From positions 1 through 23,861 of the IMG/VR virus record IMGVR_UViG_3300042446_000724: a DNA stretch of 23,861 bases. The stretch is one strand, 5' to 3'. Within the stretch, counting starts at the first letter, position 1; each line of letters begins with the position of its first letter. This stretch comes from a virus. Positions 1-7,016 of this stretch are shown here, in pieces. The position numbers were made by a program, and so were the translations under genes. Below the pieces are notes generated by a model. It was not told where the DNA came from, searched no databases, and saw only the letters and a program-made list of their open reading frames with translations.

Positions 1-16
1 TAAAAACAAAATAAGA

Positions 17-600
17 TTTCTGCGTTGTCCCTTGCTAACGGTTCTTAGTCCAGATGCAAGAAGCGCATAGCCGCAACGAGACAGGAGGCACGGCTCGTAA
101 ACCAGTGAGATACGAAAATGCGTCAAACCAATTGACAAAAGCTGGTAAAATCGGGACTACTGGAAAGACAGTGCTGCTTTAAGGTGCGCTTACATACCTT
201 ATGACACATCGGAAAGAAGGTGCCTTAGGCATTAGGAACTCACTGATAAAGAGGATTCCTGATGGACCCGCTAGTAGCGTCAAGCTAGCCCTGCATACGG
301 TAAGCAGGAATAAATGTTCTGCGGATGAAAACGCGAGATGCTCCCTCATAGAAGTTTGTAAACTTCAGCAAAGCTTGAGCGTTCACAATGCCGATCATGA
401 CAGGACACCCAATTTTTCAATGGGGGAGGTTAGCGAAACTCGCTAGTAACGTATGACTAGAAAACGAGCCGCTAACTGAACCCACCAATTTCCAATAAAT
501 AACCGTTGCCCTCATGAGGCACTCAAAACTGATATGAAGTGCACTTCGTAATTAAGAGTCTAGTTCCAGTTGCAGAAAGTTCGGAAGAACTAGAACGGTT
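17..600 (+). ncRNA. Large structured non-coding RNA candidate (~585 nt)
   Basis: No credible gene lies in the first 624 bases; the only long frame (201-446) has no phage-like protein features. The stretch is about 46% GC by hand count, clearly richer than the AT-rich genes after it. Hand-found helices include GTCCC 27-31 with GGGAC 153-157, enclosing TTGC 32-35/GCAA 56-59, AGCCG 69-73/CGGCT 91-95 and ACCAG 101-105/CTGGT 142-146. Others are TAAGGT 180-185/ACCTTA 196-201, CCTGC 290-294/GCAGG 304-308, GAAGTT 351-356/AACTTC 361-366 and GTTAGCG 429-435/CGCTAAC 470-476. At the 3' end AACCGTT 501-507 pairs with AACGGTT 594-600, and TCTAGTTC 559-566 with GAACTAGA 587-594 as an alternative sharing base 594. 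The 5' end (17-23) can pair with 572-578 in the loop of that last hairpin. Size and phage context recall the GOLLD and ROOL classes, but I cannot confirm either. Strand is inferred from the downstream genes; the true 5' end may lie outside the window. Confidence 0.5.
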
Positions 601-624
601 GCCAATCTCAAAACACACAAAAAA

Positions 625-1788
625 ATGAATACCATCCAATCAGGAAACAGAACCCAATTAACGGGAGCCACAGCAATTAACAATAACTTGAGCACAGGTT
701 TTTACGATATTGGTTATGACCCAATGTCAGGATACTACCTTGAACATCGAGCGCCATTTACCTTACCAAGCAAGATTTATGGAGATTGCCATGACTTCAG
801 CTTGCGTGTAATCAAAACATTTACAGAATTAAAGAGAGGTATGAGTGTATTGCTGTCTGGACCTAAAGGTTGCGGTAAAACTCTTACAGCAAAACAAATC
901 TGTATTGAGTCATCACTTCCAGTAATCTGCGTAAATGGTCCTCACTCCAATGAAGGATTTAAAACATTCCTTAGCAATATACCAAATCCTTGCATTATCT
1001 TTATTGATGAATTTGAGAAAGTGTATTCTGAAAATGATCACAAAAACTCAATGCTTAGTTTGCTAGACGGCACAACGCACAATAAGCACTTGTTTTTAAT
1101 GACCAGCAACAGTGCTGACATTGGTAAGTATTTCAACAATAGACCTGGCCGTGTGCGCTATCACAAACGATTTGATGAGTTCCCTGAAATCGCTTTACAC
1201 CAAATGGTTGATGACAAAGTGTCTGATCCTGTAATCAATGCTGAACTGCATAAATACATTGAAACATCTGGTTCGTTGTCACCTGATGCTATTTCTTGCT
1301 TGATTGAGGAATGCATCATGCATAATGAAACTCCTGAGAAATTCAGAGACATTATCAATATTCAGAGCATTGATGAATCTTCATATACAGCAACAGTATC
1401 AACAGTTAGGTTGCTGCCGATTCCGAACCTTGATACTGAATCGCTTAGAAAAGCTAATGATTATATTGAATATGAAAAAGCTAGTGACACAAGAAAAAAT
1501 CAGTGGAGATTAAGCAGACCAGATATCGTATCAGGAAAGAAATACGTAGAAGAAAAAACTTTAGAGTATGTTAGTTTGTATTGCAGACCATTTGATGAGT
1601 ATTCATACAATCAAGAAATTGATATTAACTTTGCTTATTGTGAAGAACTAAAAGAACGTGAGTCTTTCACTATTTGCGAGAGTGATATTATTGAAATAAA
1701 GAAATCTAAAGGTTCAATTTACGTTAAAACAAAAAAACTTGAAGTAAAATTTGTCAAAACCAAACCAAGAAACGTTTTCGCCTACTAA
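625..1788 (+). CDS. AAA+ family ATPase
   Basis: A 387-residue protein with a complete AAA+ core. Walker A is GPKGCGKT at residues 79-86, Walker B is CIIFIDEFEK at 123-132, a sensor-1-like LFLMTSNS lies at 156-163, and an arginine-containing NNRPGRVRYHKRF at 171-183 is in the position of the arginine finger/sensor 2 region. The nucleotide-binding part resembles the single-AAA remodelling ATPases that phages carry near replication genes. The C-terminal ~170 residues are charged and I do not recognise them; they may bind the substrate. The substrate is unknown. The start ATG follows seven A residues and has no Shine-Dalgarno sequence; it lies about 25 bases after the structured RNA at 17-600. 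It is the first gene of the plus-strand block, and the next gene starts one base after its stop. Sure of ATPase, unsure of role. Confidence 0.9.
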   Translation: MNTIQSGNRTQLTGATAINNNLSTGFYDIGYDPMSGYYLEHRAPFTLPSKIYGDCHDFSLRVIKTFTELKRGMSVLLSGPKGCGKTLTAKQICIESSLPVICVNGPHSNEGFKTFLSNIPNPCIIFIDEFEKVYSENDHKNSMLSLLDGTTHNKHLFLMTSNSADIGKYFNNRPGRVRYHKRFDEFPEIALHQMVDDKVSDPVINAELHKYIETSGSLSPDAISCLIEECIMHNETPEKFRDIINIQSIDESSYTATVSTVRLLPIPNLDTESLRKANDYIEYEKASDTRKNQWRLSRPDIVSGKKYVEEKTLEYVSLYCRPFDEYSYNQEIDINFAYCEELKERESFTICESDIIEIKKSKGSIYVKTKKLEVKFVKTKPRNVFAY

Positions 1789-1789
1789 T

Positions 1790-2269
1790 ATGTCCACACA
1801 AGTAATCAAAAAAACTAGCGAGTCAGTAGCTCCCAAAGCTACAAAAGCCCAAATCATCGAAGCTCTTGCAATCCAAGAGTTACAAGAAAGGAAAGTTTTC
1901 AATGAAAACCTAAAATTAAAACATGAACAAATTGATAAAGAAATGATGGAAATAGCTATTTCCCATATCACTAATAAATCAAAGGAAGAACTTCCTTCAT
2001 GTGAATTTTGGGGTCATTACGCAAGTAAATCTACTGTTCAAATAACTATTGTAGATCAATCAATTCAAGATTTATTAAAACAGAAATCAAAACTTGGATG
2101 GTCAAAATGCGTATCAATTGATGAGATCAAAAAAGAAATCAGAGTTCTTGTTAATAATCAAACAAACATCAAAGAAAACCCTTTATTAAAAGAAGAAAAC
2201 ACTGACAAAGTAAAACTACTTCTTTCTTTCCTTAAAAACCCTAATCAACAAACTATCGAATTAAAATGA
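1790..2269 (+). CDS. Hypothetical protein, lysine/glutamate-rich
   Basis: A 159-residue protein I do not recognise. It is rich in Lys, Glu and Gln, and residues about 20-60 look strongly helical, possibly coiled coil. No catalytic motif, cysteine cluster or membrane segment is visible. I take the ATG at 1790, in the TAAtATG junction right after the ATPase stop, rather than the in-frame ATG at 1751, which would overlap the ATPase gene by 38 bases; the same one-base spacing recurs at 7672 and 13985. Its 3' end overlaps the next gene by ATGA. The coupling suggests co-translation with the AAA+ ATPase, so a partner or adaptor role is possible, but that is inference only. Confidence 0.75.
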   Translation: MSTQVIKKTSESVAPKATKAQIIEALAIQELQERKVFNENLKLKHEQIDKEMMEIAISHITNKSKEELPSCEFWGHYASKSTVQITIVDQSIQDLLKQKSKLGWSKCVSIDEIKKEIRVLVNNQTNIKENPLLKEENTDKVKLLLSFLKNPNQQTIELK

Positions 2270-2658
2270 ATAAAAACATAAAAGTTATTGAAACTGAAAA
2301 CCTTGAAGACGCATTAAAACTTTTTGTTGATGCGTATAACGGAATGAGTCCTGGAGATGAGGTGACATTAACAATAAAAGCCCCACCCAAAGAATCCGTT
2401 AAGCTATGTCGAGTAATAGGACCTGAAGGACATTATCTTTTCAACTTGATCAATAAAAATCTAGCTGTAAAAAATATCTCAAAAGCTGGATATGTATCAA
2501 TGGACTCAAACTACAATTGGTATTACAGCGTTGAACTACCAAAGCAAAATTTAGAAGCAGGAGTTCACGTGACAAATGGTGATCATATATTCCTGTTTCA
2601 TTATGAGATAGAAAACCTAGAATATACATGGGATAAAATGATCAAGTATGTTTCCTAG
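2266..2658 (+). CDS. Hypothetical protein
   Basis: A 130-residue acidic protein I do not recognise. The composition is that of a soluble mixed alpha/beta protein, with aromatic residues concentrated at about 84-91 (SNYNWYYS) and at the C-terminus (YTWDKMIKYV). No signal peptide, membrane segment or known catalytic motif is visible. The start overlaps the stop of the preceding gene (ATGA at 2266-2269), which indicates translational coupling. Twenty bases separate its stop from the GHKL-like gene. It belongs to the leftmost early-type cluster, and nothing in the sequence suggests a specific function. Confidence 0.75.
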   Translation: MNKNIKVIETENLEDALKLFVDAYNGMSPGDEVTLTIKAPPKESVKLCRVIGPEGHYLFNLINKNLAVKNISKAGYVSMDSNYNWYYSVELPKQNLEAGVHVTNGDHIFLFHYEIENLEYTWDKMIKYVS

Positions 2659-2678
2659 TTCCTTGAGGCAAAATTGCA

Positions 2679-3842
2679 ATGAAAACATTCTTCGTAACAA
2701 ATACACAGATTGACCCTAAAAGCTGGTCGATGATTGGAGTCTCGTCCAAGCCTAACTCTACTAATCCTATTGGTAGGTTTGGCACTGGACTTAAATACGC
2801 TATCGCCATCTCACTGCGACTTGGCTGGCAAATCAAGATCACCAACTATGTTAATGGTGTTCCCGAAGAACATGTTTTTAGCCAGACTAAAGATACATTC
2901 AGAGGCACTGACATCAATGTTGTTTATGACAATGACAAAGCACTTCCATTTACGATGCACTATGGTGCTCATTGGGAGCCTTGGACAGTCCTTAGAGAGC
3001 TATACAGCAATACTTTGGACGAAGATGGCGCAATGGATTTTGATGCACCAAACATTGAAAATGGCAGCGTCATTGAAGTTGACTCAGTGGAATTTAATGA
3101 GCTTGCCAAGAATTATGACGAATACTTCCTTACTGGTAACCGTCATTTAGATAACGTAGTTCATGATTACGGCAATCTCCAAGTGCTGAATGGTAAGTAT
3201 GCTGGTAAAGTATTCTTCAAAGATGTATTTGTCGGCACAATGAAAAACGCTAAGTATGGATACAATATCCATGGTAAGGTTGACTTGACTGAAGATAGAA
3301 CAATCAGAGATAACTGGATGCTTAGTTGGGACATTGCTCAAATCATTGTTACTCAAGAACATCCAGAATCAATGAATGATTGGATCTTCTCTAAAGATAG
3401 CGAAGAAGAGTCATTTGCTATTCCAAGTTACATTAAATGGAGTGAATCATTTAAAGATGTTGTATCTGAAGCTAGGATCAATCATCCAGCAACATTGATG
3501 AATAACCTTAAAAGAGAGCTTCCAAGGGAAAAAACAGTATATGTAACTGTAGAACTTGAAGAGATTCAATCTGTAATGCTTCAACAAGCAGTCAGTAAAA
3601 TCAAACGTGCTGGTTTCAATACAAATTACGAAATCAAGTTTATCAAAACAGAAGACAAGCATTTAGTTGCCTTTGTTGAGAATGGCGAGATTCATTTGAG
3701 TCTGCAAGCATTCAAGAACATGGACTATCTTGTCTCTACCCTCATTGAGGAACTAGCGCATTGCGAAGGTTATCTTGACGAGACACGGAGTTACGAAACA
3801 TATCTTTGTGATAGTATTGCAAGACTAGTATCAATTATCTGA
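2679..3842 (+). CDS. GHKL-like (HSP90/histidine-kinase fold) ATPase, phage family
   Basis: A 387-residue protein with two motifs typical of GHKL ATPases: a glycine-rich PIGRFGTGLKYA at residues 30-41, like the G2/ATP-lid box, and an N-box-like RELYSNTLDE at 106-115, with Glu and Asn spaced as in the Mg-ATP-binding helix. In canonical members the N-box comes first; here the order is reversed, so the domain may be circularly permuted. The C-terminus carries LIEELAH (355-361), an acidic/His helix ending that I recall in phage proteins of this kind. The middle holds no recognisable domain. It sits in the early cluster, 20 bases after its neighbour, and the next gene begins three bases after its stop. 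ATP binding is likely; the biological role is unknown. This is my reading of motifs, not a database match. Confidence 0.75.
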   Translation: MKTFFVTNTQIDPKSWSMIGVSSKPNSTNPIGRFGTGLKYAIAISLRLGWQIKITNYVNGVPEEHVFSQTKDTFRGTDINVVYDNDKALPFTMHYGAHWEPWTVLRELYSNTLDEDGAMDFDAPNIENGSVIEVDSVEFNELAKNYDEYFLTGNRHLDNVVHDYGNLQVLNGKYAGKVFFKDVFVGTMKNAKYGYNIHGKVDLTEDRTIRDNWMLSWDIAQIIVTQEHPESMNDWIFSKDSEEESFAIPSYIKWSESFKDVVSEARINHPATLMNNLKRELPREKTVYVTVELEEIQSVMLQQAVSKIKRAGFNTNYEIKFIKTEDKHLVAFVENGEIHLSLQAFKNMDYLVSTLIEELAHCEGYLDETRSYETYLCDSIARLVSII

Positions 3843-3845
3843 GTT

Positions 3846-4076
3846 ATGGATAAGCTAAAGCTACCAGATCGTTTCTCGGAAGAAGCACAATCATTGTTCA
3901 GGGCTTATCAAGAAATCTGGAGCGTTGAACATATTGTTAAAAAACGAATAGGAGAACCTTATTGGGAGCTTTGCAACGCTGCGCTTTTCATTGTGTTACA
4001 AGCGATTGTCAATGAAGATGACCAAGATGCAGGAAATGCGTTGAAAATACAGCATCGTAAATCAAACAAAACATAA
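3846..4076 (+). CDS. Small hypothetical protein
   Basis: A 76-residue protein I do not recognise. It appears mostly helical, with Trp-containing segments (EIWSVEH, PYWELCNAALFIVLQAIV) and a basic tail ending HRKSNKT. The hydrophobic stretch at about 46-55 is too short for a confident membrane helix. It starts three bases after the GHKL-like gene and is followed seven bases later by another small gene, so it belongs to the same transcript. Confidence 0.65.
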   Translation: MDKLKLPDRFSEEAQSLFRAYQEIWSVEHIVKKRIGEPYWELCNAALFIVLQAIVNEDDQDAGNALKIQHRKSNKT

Positions 4077-4083
4077 AAACATT

Positions 4084-4407
4084 ATGACACAAGAAGAGGA
4101 TGAAAAGCTTATTGAGGCAATTCATAAAAAAGAATTGGATGAAATATGTTATTGGGTAAATGAGTATTTTAATGCTTACGAAGCAACTGATATTTCAATT
4201 CACAAAATCAAAATAGACGAAGGAACTCGATTCCACATAATTAATGACTTGTATAGTAATGATGGAGTGCTTATGAGAACAAGGGATTATGCAGAAACAG
4301 TTAACGAGAGTCATCAATACATGATGCTTGATACTGAAGTTTATAAGAAAATTTCTGAATTATACATGCAAAACAAAGAATATAACCTAAGAAACCCTAA
4401 AAAATAA
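4084..4407 (+). CDS. Small hypothetical protein, acidic
   Basis: A 107-residue acidic, Glu/Tyr-rich protein that I do not recognise. It opens with a charged helix (TQEEDEKLIEAIHKKELDE), and no motifs, cysteine pairs or transmembrane segments are evident. The leader is AAAAACATT with no Shine-Dalgarno sequence. Its TAA stop shares its last base with the ATG of the next gene (TAATG at 4405-4409), a typical coupled junction. Confidence 0.7.
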   Translation: MTQEEDEKLIEAIHKKELDEICYWVNEYFNAYEATDISIHKIKIDEGTRFHIINDLYSNDGVLMRTRDYAETVNESHQYMMLDTEVYKKISELYMQNKEYNLRNPKK

Positions 4408-4607
4408 TGCATCCAAAATTAGAAGACATTCAAATCAGATTAAGAAAACTACTTGAGCTAGAAGGGGTTAAACAAGGGACAAAAAAAGCAGCAATCATTG
4501 AATGGGCATTGCTAAATGGTGTTAGCCTTGCTATGGGTAATTCATTCCCGCAGTATTTAATACTTGTTATGGCTAGCGGAAGATCAATACTGAATGAAAA
4601 ATTATGA
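4407..4607 (+). CDS. Small hypothetical protein
   Basis: A 66-residue protein I do not recognise. The N-terminal half is a basic helix (EDIQIRLRKLLELEGVKQGTK) and the C-terminal half is moderately hydrophobic (GVSLAMGNSFPQYLILVMASG), which might be a weak membrane-associating or buried helix. It overlaps both neighbours: TAATG upstream, and ATGA at 4604-4607 with the exonuclease gene. Coupling to the recombination cassette is the only hint of context. Confidence 0.6.
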   Translation: MHPKLEDIQIRLRKLLELEGVKQGTKKAAIIEWALLNGVSLAMGNSFPQYLILVMASGRSILNEKL

Positions 4608-5434
4608 ACGATAACACAATCACATCATTGCCAGCACCTTTTGCTCGCGCATTAGCAGCTGATGAATATAGCAAGGGCAAATCAGACTACACCGTAACGC
4701 AGCTTGTAAGCCCTCCACAGCGCACTTACCTCGCTACGCAGTCACAACCCGTAAAAGACGAGTATGCGTCCTTCATGGCGCTCCTAGGCACAGCAATCCA
4801 TAGTATCCTTGAGAAGTATGCGCGTCCCGAGCAAGGTGAGCTAGCTGAGATTCGGAACTTTGCTAAAGTTAAAGTTGGTAATGATATTGTTACCATTTCT
4901 GGTCAGATGGATTATTGGGCTGATAACTGTCTCTATGACTATAAAGCCACTGGTGGTGTTCAAGAAAAAGCAAAAGACGAACATTATAAGCAAGTTCAGA
5001 TGAATGCTTGGCTTGCAGAACAGAATGGTATCAAGTGTGAGTATGTAGGTGTTGTCTATTTTCAACGTGACTGGAAATACATGCAAAGCAAAGTAGATCC
5101 GTCCTATCCTAAAACACCAATCAAGATCTTTGTTCATCCTTATGACGCAGAATATGCTGAAAAGATTATCAACGAAACTGTAAACGAACATCATAAAGCT
5201 TCGCTTGGGGAACCAAGGAGATGCACCTTGGATGAACAATGGGCAAAAGCAGATACGTTTGCAGTTAAGAAACCAGATGCACAACGTGCAAGACGAGTGT
5301 ATGATACTAGAGCGGAAGCTGAAGAGAACATTAAGTCTGGAGAAATCATCGAGAAACGAGCAGGTGAGAAGACTTTCTGTAGTTCTTTCTGTGGTTTTGC
5401 TCACTGTTGTTCACAGTTTCAATCAGGAATTTAA
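4604..5434 (+). CDS. RecB-like PD-(D/E)XK exonuclease with C-terminal cysteine cluster
   Basis: A 276-residue nuclease of the RecB/Cas4-type PD-(D/E)XK superfamily. The motifs run in the expected order: GTAIHSILE at 62-70 with the motif-I His66, SGQMDYW at 99-105 with Asp103, YDYKAT at 111-116 supplying Asp112 and Lys114, and a Gln-containing helix YKQVQMNAW at 128-136. Near the C-terminus Cys259, Cys263, Cys268 and Cys269 follow the isolated Cys207, an arrangement like the iron-sulfur staple of Cas4 and AddB nucleases. The likely role is 5'-3' resection of double-stranded DNA ends to give single strands for the annealing protein encoded next. The gene overlaps its upstream neighbour by ATGA, and 31 bases separate it from the ERF gene. 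Confident in the nuclease family; the Fe-S cluster is an inference. Confidence 0.85.
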   Translation: MNDNTITSLPAPFARALAADEYSKGKSDYTVTQLVSPPQRTYLATQSQPVKDEYASFMALLGTAIHSILEKYARPEQGELAEIRNFAKVKVGNDIVTISGQMDYWADNCLYDYKATGGVQEKAKDEHYKQVQMNAWLAEQNGIKCEYVGVVYFQRDWKYMQSKVDPSYPKTPIKIFVHPYDAEYAEKIINETVNEHHKASLGEPRRCTLDEQWAKADTFAVKKPDAQRARRVYDTRAEAEENIKSGEIIEKRAGEKTFCSSFCGFAHCCSQFQSGI

Positions 5435-5465
5435 CAAACCATAACAACAACTAAATAAAATAAAT

Positions 5466-6041
5466 ATGCAAAAAGCAGCGGAAAAATTACAGCAAATTCA
5501 ATCAGAATTGATTGCACCCAAGAACCTAGAAAACAAATTCGGCAACTATCGTTACAGGTCTGCCGAGTCAATCCTAGAAGCTCTTAAGCCACACCTTGAA
5601 AAACACAAGGCAATCGTAATCCTTAGTGATGAGATGGTAGATATTGGTGGGAGAATCTATGTAAAATCAACTGCAAGCTTTACGGCAGATGGAGAAACCA
5701 TTTCCACTACAGCATTTGCACGTGAAGCAGAAAGCAAAAAGGGTATGGATGATGCACAGGTTACAGGAGCTTGCTCTTCTTACTCGCGCAAATATGCTCT
5801 TAACGGCTTGTTCTGTATTGATGACACCAAAGATGCTGACGCTACAAACGATCATGGCAAATCAGAAAGTGCTGCTGAACCAAATTCAGAAATGATTGAT
5901 AAAATCATTGCATCTTTCAATGCTCAATCTACTATTGCCGAGCTTGACGCAAAACTTGCAAAAGCAAAAACAACTCCTTATGGCGAGAACCCAAGAGTTC
6001 AAGCTTCATACCAAACAAACAAAACTAGACTAAGTAAATAA
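5466..6041 (+). CDS. ERF-family single-strand annealing protein
   Basis: A 191-residue protein with the hallmarks of the ERF recombinase family: GNYRYRSAESI at 26-36 near the N-terminus, then the conserved block DDAQVTGACSSYSRKYALNG at 95-114 and the acidic FCIDDTKDAD at 116-125. ERF proteins coat single-stranded DNA and anneal complementary strands during phage recombination and genome circularisation. Length is normal for the family. The gene lies just after the exonuclease and is followed by a small unknown and an OB-fold protein, making a complete exonuclease/annealase/ssDNA-binding cassette. Its leader is purely A/T (aaataaaataaat) with no Shine-Dalgarno sequence. Confidence 0.92.
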   Translation: MQKAAEKLQQIQSELIAPKNLENKFGNYRYRSAESILEALKPHLEKHKAIVILSDEMVDIGGRIYVKSTASFTADGETISTTAFAREAESKKGMDDAQVTGACSSYSRKYALNGLFCIDDTKDADATNDHGKSESAAEPNSEMIDKIIASFNAQSTIAELDAKLAKAKTTPYGENPRVQASYQTNKTRLSK

Positions 6042-6045
6042 CATT

Positions 6046-6330
6046 ATGTCAGCAATCATTAGCATTAGCTTAAAAAAAGAACATCTGGACAAACTAGATC
6101 CATCTACATTTGTCACCACTAAAAGCGGAACCTACATTCCATTAACGCTTTTTGTAGATGACAAAATTGACAATTATAAACAAAACGTATCGGCTGTAAT
6201 TAGCCAGAACGAAGAAGATCGCAAAGCCAAGAAAACCAAAACCTATGTTGGTAATGGTAAAGTGCTTTATGTTCGAGACGGTATCAAGACAGCAAAAGAG
6301 TTGGAAGCTACCGCTAGTGAGGAATTTTGA
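6046..6330 (+). CDS. Hypothetical protein of the recombination cassette
   Basis: A 94-residue protein. The N-terminal half is beta-rich (AIISISLKKEHLDKL, GTYIPLTLFVDDKID); the C-terminal half has a charged EEDRKAKKTKTYVGNGKVLYV segment. I recall similar short proteins beside annealase and ssDNA-binding genes in other phages but know no assigned function. It starts four bases after the ERF stop and lies 30 bases before the OB-fold gene, so a role in ssDNA handling is plausible by position only. Confidence 0.75.
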   Translation: MSAIISISLKKEHLDKLDPSTFVTTKSGTYIPLTLFVDDKIDNYKQNVSAVISQNEEDRKAKKTKTYVGNGKVLYVRDGIKTAKELEATASEEF

Positions 6331-6360
6331 TTTGAAAGTAAACTTCAATTAAAATAATAT

Positions 6361-6927
6361 ATGCCAAGCACAATTCATCAAGTATTAAACCTGCCATCAA
6401 AAGGCACGGCTATGTCTCTAGGCCCAGTCAAGATTGACGCTGTTTACGAGATAAAACAAAGTTCAAATGGCAAAAACTATCGCAACATCAACATCTCAGA
6501 CAATTCTGGTAAATCAAAAATGTCCTTATGGGGTGTTGCTTGTGATTGCAATTTGAAACAAGGAGATACGGTTACATTTGTAGGCACTCTCAAAAAGAAT
6601 GAATACAATGGCACTGTAAGCATTTCTAGTGAAAGCTGCTCAATTGCTGGCAGTAATGCATCCTTACCTGCTGCGTCTACTCCAGCTGCTTCAACTACTG
6701 TATCAGTTCAAGAAACACCTAGTTCCAAAGTTCCGTTACATGAACTTGCCAGACAGATGGCTCTATTCACATTTGAGTTTCAAGAAGCTCTTCGTGTAAT
6801 GGAGATCCCTAAAGAAACCATTGAGAAGATGGTTGTTCGTGCTCCTGAATTTGCTGCATTGTGGTGGTTTGGCGAGAAGCAACTTAAGGAAGCTTCTGCT
6901 GATGACATCCCAATGACAGACGATTGA
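6361..6927 (+). CDS. OB-fold single-stranded DNA-binding-like protein
   Basis: A 188-residue protein with an N-terminal OB-fold (about residues 18-95). The beta strands VKIDAVYEIKQ, KNYRNINISDNSG, KSKMSLWGVA, DTVTFVGTLKK and GTVSISSE match the tRNA-anti/RPA-like OB pattern. A low-complexity Ala/Ser/Thr-Pro linker (about 99-121) leads to a helical region and an acidic tip SADDIPMTDD (179-188) that resembles the protein-interaction tail of bacterial SSB (DDDIPF). The expected role is binding ssDNA made by the exonuclease and recruiting partners. It follows the ERF gene and the 94-residue gene and is the last gene before a terminator. Not a canonical SSB by length or sequence; function inferred from fold and context. 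Confidence 0.78.
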   Translation: MPSTIHQVLNLPSKGTAMSLGPVKIDAVYEIKQSSNGKNYRNINISDNSGKSKMSLWGVACDCNLKQGDTVTFVGTLKKNEYNGTVSISSESCSIAGSNASLPAASTPAASTTVSVQETPSSKVPLHELARQMALFTFEFQEALRVMEIPKETIEKMVVRAPEFAALWWFGEKQLKEASADDIPMTDD

Positions 6928-6986
6928 GAGAGAGTCGTCATGAAGGCATGGCGCGACTTTGTTAAAAACAGTTAAATTAACTCGCT

Positions 6987-7016
6987 GGCAGACCGAATAT
7001 AGTCTGCTGTTTTTTT
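6987..7016 (+). terminator. Rho-independent terminator
   Basis: GCAGAC (6988-6993) and GTCTGC (7002-7007) form a six-base-pair stem, with a possible flanking G-U pair, around the loop CGAATATA; seven T residues follow at 7010-7016. This should end the exonuclease/ERF/OB-fold transcript. A second hairpin lies just upstream (AGTCG 6933-6937 with CGACT 6954-6958, inner CATG-AAGG-CATG). The T-run directly abuts the ATG of the RNA ligase gene at 7017. Confidence 0.85.

Noticed and set aside
201-446. 81-residue open frame in the first gap
   Set aside because: Protein composition is atypical, no phage-like motif, and the DNA is densely self-complementary; a structured RNA explains it better.
1-624. 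Group I or group II intron
   Set aside because: No recognisable P7/G-binding core or domain V hairpin, no flanking split gene and no intron-encoded protein nearby.
3147-3662. Short minus-strand frames inside the GHKL-like gene
   Set aside because: Antisense shadows without motifs or start context.
4841-5404. 187-residue minus-strand open frame
   Set aside because: Lies wholly inside the convincing exonuclease gene; Cys/Phe/Ile-rich shadow translation with no motif.
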